Shown piece after piece: positions 36,491 through 49,240 of a stretch of 64,000 nt of DNA. The stretch covers positions 1,860,001-1,924,000 of the forward strand of contig NC_089578.1 in NCBI RefSeq assembly GCF_040115645.1, given 5' to 3'. Origin of the DNA: Euwallacea fornicatus. Lineage: Eukaryota > Arthropoda > Insecta > Coleoptera > Curculionidae. How positions within the stretch are numbered: position 1 is the first letter of the stretch; each line of letters begins with the position of its first letter. Made by a program: the position numbers and the translations under genes. The notes beneath the pieces were generated by a model. It worked only from the letters and a program-made list of their open reading frames with translations, was not told the DNA's origin and ran no database searches.

Positions 36491-39400
36491 ACGGTTTTCG
36501 AGATATTCGTCAATATCGGAAAACCGGCACTTCACTAAATATACAATTCACACGCAATTCACTAGATTTATCCTAAGCATTTGTCCACAAGGAATTCTAA
36601 ATTAGTGGGTTAGGTAAGGTAATTCAGATAAGTCTAGCCTATAAGTCTTCGGTTCGAACAAGTTCCACTACCAGTTGCTTAATGGACAGTTATCACGTCC
36701 TAGCTAGACAACGGTAGAACGGGCCCTTAAATCACATTCATAATTGACTCCAAAGAACCGGCCCTTAGTGACGAAACTCTTATTAATTAACTGTTACATA
36801 AATGCAATTTTTTCCATTCGTGACGATTTTGATGCAGTTAGATTAATTTATATCTTGAAAGGAGCGTTTAATTAAATACAGAAGTGCCGTTTCCATTATA
36901 GCTTGTGCTTGTTCTAATGGCCTTTAAACATCTGCTCTTAATTCCAAATTGATCGAACACGTTACCGATTTACGATACACTCATACTGTTTGTACATGTG
37001 AGAGTTTGAAACTGCCATAAAGATCGGTAATTTCGATGACAATTTTAACGCCGTACCAAATTAAACGGTGTTTGTGGAGTACATGAAAACGTTACAAATT
37101 TTATGGGTGTTTTATTTTCCTTGGAACTGCTAATTTAACGGCGAATAACGCTCTTCAATCTTCCTTGGGCAGTTTAGAATGATCTTTTATTGAAAAACGA
37201 ATCCGCACTGAGAATAACGCCATAAATTGAGTAATTTCCTCTTCTGCGCCATTTCCTGAACGCACGCTCATAGTGAACAACGACCACCTGGGATACATAG
37301 ATCATAAATAGGAGAAAAAGTTAATGGTTATAGAAAACAGAGCTGCCTCAATTTATAAGTAACCCGCTGACTGAAAACACATAAAACAGCGTGTACGTCG
37401 TGAGAATGTGAAGTGAATTAATCGTTTCTTGTTGGTGAAATGTCTGCACCTAACAAAAGAACGTTTTAAAAGGAAACTACAGCACTAAGTATGGGAAAAT
37501 GGTAATAATAATAATGTTGCTCGGCAAAAAGGAACTGGAAAAAACTCGTCAAAGTATCGATTCGCAGAATGAATTCCCTTTAAAGAGGTTGTAAAGATGG
37601 GTGGCTGCAAGTAATGAGATTGTTCCGATATTTTCTCCATCTGTGGCATAATTTTATGGCGAGATTTTAATTATTTTTCCCACAAACGTGCTTCTATCAA
37701 TTTAGATCGAAAAACAAGTTCCAGGCGAACCCGAGTAGCCAATTAGGCATCTTAAATCGAGTGTGCCATAGCTTTGGCTTAATTAAAAAGATCTTGCTGT
37801 TACATAATGACAGAATAATTGATTGAAAATCACCCTTCTTTGCATATTTGAGTATTCTTGCAAAATGGGTACATGAACACTTCTTTTTCAGGTTAACAAG
37901 CTTGATTGCCTACTCATATTCCCAAGACCGTTATTAGCTCTGAATTACTTTTCTGCAGATCAAATGGCAGAAAAAAAATAACAAAACAAAATTAAGAAAG
38001 AAACGAAAAATCCCTTTCGAACAAATATGTATTTAGGAACAGCGAGTTTTTTTCTCGTCTCCTGTCCTGATGGACCGTTTCTCATTTCCTGAAATTCACT
38101 TTAAATTACTGGAAATTTTAGAAAATTTCTTTCAAAAATGCCAAGTGCAAGAACTGTTCTTGTACGCGCGAAAACTTCTCAGAATAAAAAATTGAAAAAA
38201 AAAATCACTTTTCCAGGCAGTTTTGGAGTACTATTACAGAATACAAAAATATTTAAATGCTACCCTTTGCGATAAAAAATAATTACCCTCGTAACATCCG
38301 CACTCAGGATGTTGTTTCCACAAGTATTTTAGGTACTTTAACGCAAGAAGTATTCAGAAATATTTCTCCGTTAAGCAAGACCGGATGACTCGCAATAAAT
38401 AAGAAAAATACGAGGTTACTGAGTCATTAATTGACAAAGTGCAGCCTTTTATGGAAAATTGAACAATTAAATTCGCGATCAAGATGCAAACCTGTTACCG
38501 CCTTTGTTTTACAAGTCTACATCATTCATTTCTTCAAGTTCGAATCGCCAGTTATTGAGGGTTCATTTCCTTGTATTAATCATCGGTTTTTGTGGAACAA
38601 ACACGGTTACATCAAATTGGTAATCAATTAATAACGAATTAGTACTGAGTGATTCATTGACGATTCTTGTTAAGTGAAATTATACACGAGAAATAATTAT
38701 TTGCATGCTTTCAAGAAACTTTTCGGGGTTGTTTCGTGTTTTACTGGTTTTATGAGAAGGAAGAAAACACGTGTGGCAAACGACTCCAAAAATTTTACGT
38801 GTGATTATTTCATTATAGGTTTAAGTCCATGCAAAATCGATGAAGAATAACTTTTTTTCGTAAAAATAATAATTAAAAAATGTTCCCATATGATTTCAAC
38901 TTAAATAGGCACACTGTTTAAAATAAACATTTAGAGGCTTATTTATTCATTGGTGGTTGTGCGATTATATTGACACTGTTAATGATGATATTTCCGACGA
39001 TCCATTATCATCTATATTTTGCCACGCAATATCAAATATATCACGTTATATCTTGCCCAGCTTAACGAAGCTATTTCTAATGAAAAAAATTAATCAAATC
39101 TCCATCTCCAGTTCGACAAATCATCATCATAATGATACAGGGTGACTCGTCACCGGTAGATTGAAAGAAGTTGCATTGGGTGGCCTTCTTAAATCAGAAA
39201 ACCTGACCGACACGCATGCCTGTCGAATTAAGATGACCAACACGTTCGTCTGGACACACATTTCATACGCGATACGAACACTTTGCGTGCCCCGTCGGCC
39301 ATACTTACGCTTGATTTAGTGGGAAATTAACCATACAACCGTGAAAGTCTCAAACTCACGTCTCAAGGACCTTGAGAGGAAGACCTGAAGTGCCCTTGAG

Positions 39401-42400
39401 CTTGGCAATTTAGAAAATGTTGGTTCTCCAGACGCCCAATGGGTGTTGAAGTTGAAACACAACTCACAAAGCAACAGAGAATACCGAATTAGCTTTACTG
39501 TGTCTTACTGATTAGCGACAGTGATTTTCTTGTTGATATTTCTAATTAAATGGAGTAATTTAGTGCCGAAATGTACCAGACTGGAATACAGTACTCCAAA
39601 TTGAAATGGGAATAATAAAATAGCAATTTTTCTGTGGCATTTTTTTTTTATTTCGAAAATATACAATTTTTTTTAAATAAGTGCCAAAAACTTGTTTTAG
39701 ATCTCCGATTAATTTACACAATGTTTTTACGATATACACTGGTGAACAAACCAATAGGTCACTTGAGAGAAGGGAAATAATTCGTTTTCTAAGAAATATA
39801 ATCTGTCATATTTTTTAATTGGCACGTCTTGTCAGGGTGGTTACTGCTTTTATGAAAAAACATAAATTCGACTTAATTCAAAATGTATATATATATTCCC
39901 CCCCGCTTGTTGCTATATGAATGCGCGCATATAACAAAAATATCCGGGAGACTCCTAAAACTTCAGAAGACGTGGAAGAACAATCCGAACAACTCAACTA
40001 TACTAAATATACTTTGCTTAACGAGACAGATGAGGCAGTCTTGGCTTTTTTTTCCTTCAACGATCCTATAGGAGTATTACTAAATATAAGTAGCTAAGTA
40101 GTCGATAAACAACAATTGCATGTATGCATATATAGTATATTTGCATTGCATGTTTAATAGTTTAATGCTGTTTTTTCTCTCCAAAAGCTATCAATTTTAC
40201 CGTGTATTATTTATAACATCTATTTAGTACGTCGTAAGGCCTTTAGACCCTGTTCCAGAAAATATAAGGATGAAACAAAAAATTCAAATTAAGTTGCAAA
40301 ATTTTTTAAGCGATTTAATTTTTTTTGCTCACTAGTGTACATTAACTGTTTCTTCATTGGTGTATGGTGCAATAACCCCGGCAGTGACTAACAGGTTCCT
40401 GAGATAATAGAAAAGTAATTAAAACTTCTAAATTTTGCGAATTTACGGACGGTTGATCAATAAGGTAATTCATACCGTTCGACATTTGCTATGTTTGGAA
40501 CCGGAATGGATTAAAACGCCGCAGCCGTAATACATTGGGTAAAAACATCAAATAATCCTTTAACAAAGATATTCAACGATGATGACACGAACGCGCCGGT
40601 TAACTAATCAACAAGTGAGATATAAAAAATCCAAAAAAAAGACCGGAAAGGGGGCAGATGCAGAGGAAATGAGCTGCAAGCACGACAACATCATTATCAT
40701 CTTCATGGAAATCTCCCCATTATCTGCCTCAATTAATCGACTTGGTGTGAATGAAGGCGAAATCAATGAGACATGGGAGCAGCCAAAGTGATTCTTTAAT
40801 GACCACAGACCTGCACTTTGAGTCAGCAAATTGTAGAACGTTTTAAATTTCGCACAAAGGCAGTAGATTTGTCATAATAAATGACCTACTTTTAACACTG
40901 GAATGCGGGTGAATGGTACTTAATATAATACAGAGGGCGTTTCAAGTACTCCGAGTGTTCGCTTTGATTAAGAAGGGAAATTGTTAAGGGAAAAAGAATT
41001 CACCAATAAGGTGTCTGTGTGTGTCTCGTGTGTTTCACATTGTTCTTCACCCACACATTTTTCTAGACAAATTCGAATTTCAATAATAAGGAATTCCCCA
41101 CAGATTACCAGATGCTCAAAACCGCCAAGGAAACCAATCAGTAATTGAATATCCACTGAGGTATGTAATTAATAAGACACAAGCCAACGTATATGATTTA
41201 ATAAAATTGCAATAAAAGCAAATCCGCAATGTGCAATATCCACATGACTATGGCATTTTAAAACCGACTAAGGACATACATTTCTGCAAATTAACATTTA
41301 TTATTTTTATGGACATCGTCTAGGCACTGATCATCCCGTTAATAAAGAATATCTTTTTCTATGCTTAATTGCCTTATTTAAATTCATTTAGAAAAATAAA
41401 TTTCTTTTTCAAGATGCTTGCCTACCTAGTTGCTTACGACCCGGATATAGTGACAGGTGATTTCGATTGATAAACGACTGATGAAGCTCAAAAGCAAATA
41501 ATAATTACTATGTTTATGCAGCATTTGGGATCATCCTTCTTCTGATTAATGAAAATAGGAACGTTCACAGCGTACAGGTGGGGCATTGAAAGGAGGTCCC
41601 CCGATAAGAGTAGACTACGAATGGAGTATGTCATCTTCGTTAGATAACGGTATTGTTCGAGTAATGCATTATTGAAGAAAACGAGAAAAAGAAAATAAAC
41701 AAGGAGTGCGAGTAACTGATGCTAATTCTTTGTTGGTTCAGGTTTACTAGTATTTACATGTAAAGTGCATTAGAAGACAAAAGTGGCACCGATTTCGGGA
41801 ACTGCTTCTTTCGAAGGCATTGTCAAACGTCTTTCAGTGTCTACATAAACGAGCAAACAAATAAATCGAAAACAAAAAAAAAAAGCAGAAAAGCATGAAG
41901 TTCCTCCAAATGGATTCATTATCTTAAAGTGCCGACTTTACGATAATGAATATATCGTTCGGACAATTTCTTACTATTAATTGTCAATGGTTTCTGGACA
42001 GAAAGATCAAATTTCTTTCCTATCTATTAAAGATAACGATTAAAAATTTATTAAAATACATCGAATCCCTTGAATAAATGCCGAACGTTGAAAACGTTGA
42101 AAAAAATTACCGACCCACCATAGCAGTCTCCACATGGCGAAATATTTTTTGTTTCCTAAGCTGAGCAAAGACTGTCGTGCATTGAATACAATTAACAATG
42201 TTGAGCTTAACCCTCTGGTAACCCACGAATTAGTTATCGAACTCGTTGACTTTTGCCGTAAGGCAATGAAGCGCAAAGTCGCTTCAAGTCAAGAAAGAAC
42301 TATCAAAACATCGGCTCGGGGTGGTGAGGCTATTGCCCTTAGAAATCGCCAGAACAAACTTTGTCCTATATCCAGTCACAGCAACGACATCACTTCAGGA

Positions 42401-42981
42401 CATTGAGATTCACACGACGCTGTATGAAACATCTTCTCATTATAGCAAATTAAAAAAGATCAATTATCAACTTATTAGAAACTCAAACCACACGAGACGT
42501 CACACTTACATAAAGTGGGTAAATAGTAACAGCAAAACTTGATTAGTACGTGTCTGCAACGGCCGACGAGTCTGAGAAGAATCATTAAAAAACACAATTA
42601 GAATGTAATAACACTGATATTATCGACGGTACTGCATCGTAACTGTCTGGCATACTTGCAGTGGTTGTTTCTCAGACGCCGAGAGAAAAATTGGGTTTTC
42701 AGACCTTGTACCAACATTAGACAGGTGCGGTAAAGACTTTATTCGATGCGCGGACCAGCTGAACTCGAGGCTAAAAAAATCTGGTGTAATTTTGCGGTTG
42801 CTAGTGTAAGACCTGTTTGTTTAATCACGGGATTTCTATTGGAACTATGCGGTTTCGGCATTGATTTTTGTCATGTTGTAATAAAGTTGGCGAGAAGTAA
42901 ATGGAAGCAAGAAACGGAGATCGAAAAATGTGGTCGAAAAACTATAAATGAAGTGAAATTAACCATTTTAAAAATAGAAAC

Positions 42982-43165
42982 TCAAATTTGAAACATTGAA
43001 AATGAAAATAGAAAATAATCTGAAGGGACTAAATCTGGCGAAGGGGGTGGACGAGGAAAAAGTTCGAAACCAAATTGATTGATTTTGACCATCACGATCA
43101 CAAGTGCGGACCGGTGCGTTGACTTGACGAAACAAAACTTTCTTTTTCGCCATCGTTGCAGGCAA
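42982..43165 (-). pseudogene. mariner transposase fragment with frameshift
   Basis: The minus strand starts MAKKKVLFRQVNAPVRT, matching the mariner motif KxxLFHQDNAPxHT with the catalytic Asp changed to Val. After a frame change it reads INQFGFELFPRPPPSPDLVP and SDYFLF, the second conserved block (PDLAPSDYFLF). The loss of the catalytic Asp and the frameshift show it is dead. The C-terminal tail below 42982 is no longer alignable by eye. Confidence 0.75.
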
Positions 43166-43170
43166 ATCAT

Positions 43171-45851
43171 TTTTAGCGCATCTTCAAAATAGCAAAAGAT
43201 ATCACTGCGACCCCGAATCTCGGAAATTAATTGGACAATTCAGACGCGCTTAATATGAGACATTTTCGAAGTTTTAAAAATGACAAATATTCGACGTGCT
43301 AATAAGTAAGTTTATCAGAATTTGGCGAACTTACTCGCAACCAGGTACGCGTTACTAAGAATAAATGAACGAGAAAAACATATCAGGTGTAATTCTGCCA
43401 TCGACCCACAGACTTTCCTTCAAATCCGACTCAACCAATAACCATTAAGGTAATGGGAAGGAGACCCCAGGGCCTTATTTGTCTTTCTTTGATCTGTTGA
43501 CTGACTGGTTTTTTTTTCTAAACTCATCGGTAGGTTAACTATTGAAGTGGGTCAGTTCCATTAAGCTCTTTGCTGTTGAGTCTGACAATTGCAGTGATTA
43601 TCACGGATGCTCTCGATCTGAATGAAAATTGCTTGTGACTCGACAATTTTCGGACTTATACTGTGATAAATGTGCACTGACACGTATTTACAGTCCGCCA
43701 GATGAATTTTTGATCTAGGTTAACCGTAACCATACCTTTCATAGTCATGGCTAGTAACCATATTATTTGGCTAAATCAATATTAGATCAGAAAATGTCCA
43801 GAAATTCAATGAACGTAATTCAGTCGCATACCCTTCCTTGAAATAGTATATTAAATATCTAAGAGAATAAGGAAGGTTTACTGATCGAAAACAAAGTTTG
43901 GAAGCTAAGCGTGGCGAGGCTCGAAAGTCTGCTGATAAACTTAGAGTCTCGTTCAAAGATTATTTACACTCCTCCTAAACTCGGATTACTTGTAGATATC
44001 ACGCTTTATATCGGTATCGACACTTTCTAAACATCTCTATCCTGTAGGTATAACAATCTAATATTATTTTTCGATACAACTAAAATATGTCGGACTTCTT
44101 GGCGGACGCCGTGTACAACATTTTCTTTGAAAAACTGATGATGCACTATTAATACTTTTCTAGGAATCCAATAAATTAATGAAAAAAAAAACGTGGATTT
44201 CCATGGCCGATTATGCAAAACAAGTACTTTATCCTCGTTATGCAATAGGAATTCAATAATTATTAGTCTCAAATCAAGACTATCTTTGCTATGCCTATCC
44301 CAGACCACCTGAACACCAGGATAAATAATAAAAAAATGGTAGTAAAACCAAACCCCCTTTAGGGGCAATAAACATGGTTCGAAGACGCACCGTCACAATA
44401 CCTTTTTATGGTGATCACCACAAACCATCATCTATCATGCAATGCAATTGGAGAGAAAGGTTCTGGTGCTTAAGATGCAAGTCACGAAGAAGAAAGCTTG
44501 TATAAACAACCGTTGCAGGGTATTCGTACCGGGTTAGAACAATTTTTTATTACACTTTCACTGTCTTTATTGCTTATTATTCTTATTTTCTGCACGCAGT
44601 ATCTTTATAAACGTTATGTTATTATTATAGAGGTATTAAATAACTCGAACCGTTTAACGGACAGAAATGTGTACGCAATTAAGCAATTCGCTTTCACTTA
44701 CCATTTTCTACAAAGCGTTCAAGTGCTAAACACGGAATCGGGTTTTGCCGCAAATACGGTTATGAGTCTGGCTGCAGTGAGATTTAATACTGAGTGACTG
44801 GCTTAATAGGCACTTTCTATTTTAAATTGAAAAATATACGCCAAAATGTAGATCTAACAATAAAGACAAGAAGTCGTGTTTGCGCTTAAAGAAAAACAGA
44901 GTGAACGTTTTAAGACATTATAATACAATTACTCTAAACTAGTTTAAAGTGAGTTGAAAAAATTTAACAGGCAGGCTATTTTTTGAGTCTTTTGTCGGAG
45001 CATTTTGACATTCTTTTGAATTATACAATGCGAGCAAAATTGTGACTACAAGAACTCTTTTAAATGGAAACCTCTCTTGCAGCATACCTATTTAGTATAC
45101 CTAACTTTAATTGTTGACAAAATTGCGCCTAAACTTTTACATTAATTACATTTTAACGATATGTAGTTGAACGATTTGAGATATAGCATAACGACGACTT
45201 GCACTCTTCAATTTTAGTTTTAACAGATGTACTAACCGACGCTCAATTGTGGAATTGTTGTAAATGCTTTTTTCCGTCCGAACAGCATGTAATTGCAAGG
45301 GTCAAAATGTGCGCCCGTCAACTACAAACAAGTCTGCCAAATTTTAACAACCTATTATAAATTGGCTTAAGACTGCTTTATAACCCTTTAAAAATTTATC
45401 ACATACATCAAGTCTTATCAGCAATTAAATTAACATTGTACATATCTCCCCCAAATAAGTGTCAATTCGAACGTTTCTTCTGTCGCTTTTCGTCTTAGGG
45501 GAGTTTATACACTCACAAACTTCTCTGAATGTTCATTGTAAATTCGATAAAACCAAGCAAACTCTTATCGCAGTACATTTGCGTGTACAGTACAAGTTCA
45601 CATTAATTCCAGCATTCATTGCTATCGTCTGATAAAACACCATTCAAAAAGCCGTTTGTGCCCTACACAGAACCATGACCGATAAAAGTTTCTTGAACCC
45701 GATTCAGACCTTCAAAGGTGCAGTTACAACATGTTTTCCGATTATGGACCCGCAACTTGGACCTTTACTTAAGGGGACGTTGACCTGGAACATGTGGGTT
45801 TCGTAAAAGCCCTTTACGAACAAATTGCATATATTGTTGTTGATACACAAA

Positions 45852-45890
<39 letters not shown>

Positions 45891-46059
45891 GTTAATGTTA
45901 GCATTTTCATTGCGACATTGATTTAGAGGACACAAAACACTCTCATGTCGTTAACGTAAAAAAAAGTTTTTTGATTCCCTAAAGAACTTCCAGAACGCTT
46001 TTACATATCAGAATGGATTTAGATTCTACCGTCGTTTTGGTCTATAGGCAATATGGCAG
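43171..46059. other. non-coding stretch
   Basis: AT-rich. A 113-codon minus-strand frame at 44027-44368 and a 99-codon plus-strand frame at 44498-44797 have no recognisable domain. No RNA gene was seen. Confidence 0.35.
45855..45889. repeat. (AT)n microsatellite
   Basis: An uninterrupted run of 35 bases of alternating A and T. A translation across it gives an artefactual Tyr-Ile run. Confidence 0.9.
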
Positions 46060-46560
46060 CTTTAATATCGGATCTATATTACGTTAATTTGACCATCTCT
46101 TGGCGAATACTTCGAGCCCGTGAGAGCATGGTAACCCTTCATTCTGGAACACCGTAGCATAAGTCCCAAGGATATATTGCAATATCTAGACGAGTTGAGT
46201 GTTGGGAGAAGAGCACTCGTTATTTTATTCACGACCAACAGAAGATCGCTCATCATCTCTCATGTATTTTCCTTCGATTTAATCATTGGAGCCATTCTCA
46301 CGGCCAGAGCTCCGGTTATTCCAAGGCACACAAGCTTCTGAACCTTGCCCAACAGCACGCGTCCGTTGGCTTCACTCTAGGTCATCACACAATGGTCTCG
46401 TATACGAGAATGACGGACATAATCACTGCACAGTAAAAAAAATGCAGGATTGAGGACCCAAATACAGCCGAAGGCCCTTTTGCACGTTCAAAGTGCATCT
46501 GATTTTGCTAAAGACGTGTTCCCGATAAGACCGACTTTTGCTTTCCGTCAATATCTATAC
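46060..46560 (-). pseudogene. LINE reverse transcriptase 3' region fragment
   Basis: On the minus strand the block near 46490-46440 reads KRAFGCIWVLNPAFF. The block near 46350-46280 reads VLLGKVQKLVCLGITGALAV, which matches the K-x-Q-R-L-A-C-L-G-I-T-G-A-M motif downstream of the reverse transcriptase domain in insect non-LTR elements of the Jockey/R1/I type. Stops and frame changes lie between the blocks. No poly(A) tail or target duplication is visible. Confidence 0.6.
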
Positions 46561-46955
46561 AGAGTCCAACATATCATAGAGATATTTCAGTGAGCGATGG
46601 TACTTCGCAAAATAAAAAAAAAATGCGTACAGATCCATGGCCAAAAACGCACCATTTTCAATACACAGGATGACAACGTTTCAGGTTTTTTCTCATATTT
46701 TACGATTTTGTCACATATGCCTTCAGTTAAATTTTTAAAATTTGGTACACCTGTTTTCTTTAAAACCTTCATATTGCTTCAGATAGTTGATAACTAAGCC
46801 AGATTATAATTCTTTTCCTTACTTCCTTTGCATTCTTATTTTGCATTAACAAATATTTTTTTTAATTCTACGAAAACGGTGAAAGATACAAATATACTGC
46901 AAGAAAACAAAAATCTAAATAATTGAAGAAGGGATTTAAATTTGGTATCAGTGTT

Positions 46956-47276
46956 GATACAGGATGTTCGAAAAAAAGATAAAATTATACATGACCCAAA
47001 AAAAACCTAACGCCCTGTACATGGCCACCGACAATTTTGACATTTTATTATCGATAGTTTCAAAGAAAATAGGTGTACGAAATGTCAAAAATTTAACTTG
47101 AACTCAAGGTCTACGTGGGAAAAATGCAAATTATAAGAAAAAATGTGAAACTTTGCTATCGCTTATATTGAAAAAGGTTTGTTTTTGACGATGAGCCTAT
47201 TAGCATGTTTTTATCATTTTCGAGAGTACTATCGCTTTCCGAAATGTCTCTATGACGATATGCTATACCCTGTATA
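46956..47276. mobile_element. relic of a short element with CAGG-type ends
   Basis: The left end is GATACAGGATGTTCG at 46956 and the right end is TACCCTGTATA near 47266-47276. Only about ten terminal bases pair. The inner sequence is AT-rich and non-coding. It is likely a decayed MITE or deleted mariner-type copy about 320 bp long. Confidence 0.4.
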
Positions 47277-47759
47277 AAAAAAACTGCTCATTGTAGATGA
47301 ATCAGATAAGCAAGATTTTTTTTATAATTTAAATTATTTTTTTAGATATTTCAATTTATGGCAAATTATACGAGTCTTGCATTGCTGAGGACATTCCCAC
47401 GTCGACGTGGCCAAATTGAAAGAACTGGCATAAGCCCGGTAAACAAGATGTAGCAAACATTTTTGCCAATAGAACTATTTCCCCGATTATACTAAATGAA
47501 ACGCGAATTGACACACCATGAAACGCGTCTAAAGAGATAATAATTACCGAACACGCCTTGGAAACGCTAACGTTATGCTTTTGCAACACGTTCCAGTGAC
47601 CTTTAAATCGCCTTTCACCCGTCGCATAATAAGCCTACTAATCAACAAAAAGAAAAAAACACAATGTGGAAAACGAATTATTTTTTTAAATGATAAATCT
47701 CATTTGAACGCCGGATCAGGAGAAAATAAATTAAAGAAGAAAGCTCGAATTCTTAATCT
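47277..47759. other. 3' flank of the 400-codon gene
   Basis: AT-rich sequence between the transposon relic and the poly(A) signal. The open frames at 47356-47589 and 47575-47790 show no motif. Confidence 0.35.
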
Positions 47760-47765
47760 TTTATT
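47760..47765 (-). terminator. poly(A) signal of the 400-codon gene
   Basis: TTTATT on the plus strand reads AATAAA on the minus strand, about 175 bases past the stop of the gene ending at 47941. Confidence 0.5.
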
Positions 47766-47940
47766 ATACAAAACATTGGGAACTTATTAAGTTGAATACG
47801 ATCGTATTTCGGTCGAAATTTCATTGAAATAATATACAAATTTTACTTGAAATCTGCACTTGTCAGAGTCCTTAAAACTTTAAATAAAAATAAGTTAACT
47901 GCTCATACAAATCCTAGAAACATTCACTCAGCACACTGAT

Positions 47941-49143
47941 TTATCCCGAACTACCGGAGTTCCGAGGTGCACTTTTCGAGTCCACACTCCCACTCAACCA
48001 AAACTTGATTTCCAAGTCTCTATGCCCATTGGGCGATGTCACAATTTCCGTAGAAACCTCCAAGTCCCCACTGGAACTGAAGCTGCTCGAAGACGATGAC
48101 GACGTGGACCTGGAAAAGGGCGGTTTACACTTATCCTCATCGTTCAAGGACAGCTCTGCAAGTTGATTCTGAAGATTATCGTAAATGGAAGGTTGAGACG
48201 AAAAAGAAGAGAACAAACTGGAGAAATCGAACGATTTCGGAGGGGTCAGGAATGGGGAGTAACAACTCCTGTCTACGTCCCAAATTTGGCCCTCGGGATC
48301 ACAATAGCGACACTGGCACGTGCTGATCGGCTGGTTGCCGTTTACATCTTGACCCTCTTCGACGTCTTCGAAGGAGTGATGTAGTTTAGGAGTTTCGGAG
48401 ATTTCTCCTAGGAAATCGAAAGTTTGGGAAGACGAAGCTTCGTCATTAAGATTATTGTTTTGAAACAGTTCGAACGGCTCAAAGTAGGGAAAGTAGGGCG
48501 ACAAATTTGCCAAAGAAGTTTGATCGGGTATGTTTGCGGTATCCCCACTCTGATTGAGGTGATGGGAACGGTTTACGTGAGGCAGAGGCTTTCGGTCCTT
48601 TTTCCGTCTCTTCCTTGGTTTTATAATCCGAGGTAAACAAGTTTCCGAATTCTGCGACGCAGAACTCTCATCACTAGTAACACTAACAGAGTCCACCCCT
48701 TTAACACTATTACTACTTCCTTCACTCACAGAGTCTGGACACGGCTTCCTGTTATTTGAATTTTCGAAGATTTTAGTCTGCTGCACCACATTACCGCTTT
48801 TATTGGCCCGATGTTTCCGGTGATGGTAATACTTTGTAAGAATGAGCGGAGCTCCCTGGGTATGGACGGCTAGCTGAGCCAGGTGATGGTTGGTGGCGGT
48901 TTCGTCATGGTTCTGCCTGCGGTTTCCTCTGTGGCAGCCGGCAAAAGATATTAGGGGTGCACCACCTGCCCATCTCTCTGCCGAAGGGCCGTTCTGGAAG
49001 TTCACGAAACCATTCTGGGAATAAACCGGAGAACGTGGAAACGCATCCCGATCTTTGGTGAAATTTTTGGAATGGTTATGCGAAAAAAGACAAGCGCCGA
49101 TGTATCGCTCAATTTCTAAGGCATCCAGCGACGCGGGGCTCAT
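47941..49143 (-). CDS. Ser-rich 400-residue protein with basic motif and Cys cluster, single coding exon
   Basis: This is by far the longest open frame in the window (400 codons, no intron needed). An in-frame TAG lies 12 bases before the ATG, so this Met is the real start of the frame. The protein looks largely disordered. Features: His/Arg-rich segment at residues 71-115; basic block at 170-188 (PRIIKPRKRRKKDRKP), a strong nuclear-localisation candidate; Phe/Pro-rich patch at 215-228; Cys cluster CQCRYC at 276-281 followed by DPEGQIWD; Phe/Ser-rich stretch at 304-316; short Leu-rich helix candidate LQNQLAELSL at 324-333; Ser run at 348-358; and a Gly/Ser tail. There is no signal peptide or membrane segment. 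These features suggest a nuclear or RNA-associated regulatory protein, but I do not recognise the family. Minus-strand neighbour upstream of the deadenylase; possibly nested in its long 5' intron. Confidence 0.85.
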   Translation of the reverse strand: MSPASLDALEIERYIGACLFSHNHSKNFTKDRDAFPRSPVYSQNGFVNFQNGPSAERWAGGAPLISFAGCHRGNRRQNHDETATNHHLAQLAVHTQGAPLILTKYYHHRKHRANKSGNVVQQTKIFENSNNRKPCPDSVSEGSSNSVKGVDSVSVTSDESSASQNSETCLPRIIKPRKRRKKDRKPLPHVNRSHHLNQSGDTANIPDQTSLANLSPYFPYFEPFELFQNNNLNDEASSSQTFDFLGEISETPKLHHSFEDVEEGQDVNGNQPISTCQCRYCDPEGQIWDVDRSCYSPFLTPPKSFDFSSLFSSFSSQPSIYDNLQNQLAELSLNDEDKCKPPFSRSTSSSSSSSFSSSGDLEVSTEIVTSPNGHRDLEIKFWLSGSVDSKSAPRNSGSSG

Positions 49144-49199
49144 GGTACCGGCCTAATCGCACCCATACCGGTCGACGTGAAAACCAACCGAAGAGCCGA

Positions 49200-49240
49200 T
49201 GTCACCAACGGGTTCCCCTCGCAACGATCAACTGAAACAA
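49200..49240 (-). promoter_or_regulatory. candidate core promoter of the 400-codon gene
   Basis: The minus strand holds TTTCAGTTG at about 49237-49229, matching the arthropod initiator consensus (TCAGTY), with +1 at about 49233. At +28 it reads GGTGA, a four-out-of-five match to the downstream promoter element. The resulting 5' UTR would be about 90 nt. The sequence to about 49400 is less AT-rich than the surroundings. There is no TATA box. Short matches like this arise by chance. Confidence 0.25.

Larger units (their letters stand above)
30712..42981. other. 12 kb of AT-rich sequence without a recognised gene
   Basis: No exon with known motifs was found on either strand. Short repeats are listed separately. 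Open frames at 32359-32709, 35267-35551 and 42134-42406 show no domain. At 39136 the sequence TACAGGGTGAC resembles a mariner-type element end, but I found no matching partner. Confidence 0.35.

Noticed and set aside
36645..36670. GGTTCGAAC motif resembling a tRNA T-loop
   Set aside because: No acceptor stem, anticodon arm or A-box at a suitable distance could be paired; isolated T-loop-like strings are common.
44027..44368. 113-codon minus-strand frame considered as a transposase
   Set aside because: No catalytic motif of mariner, Tc1, piggyBac or LINE proteins could be placed in it.
45704..45910. Minus-strand frame with a Tyr-Ile repeat
   Set aside because: It is the translation of the (AT)n microsatellite.
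48096..48636. Plus-strand open frames opposite the 400-codon gene
   Set aside because: Shadows of the minus-strand gene, shorter and without motifs.
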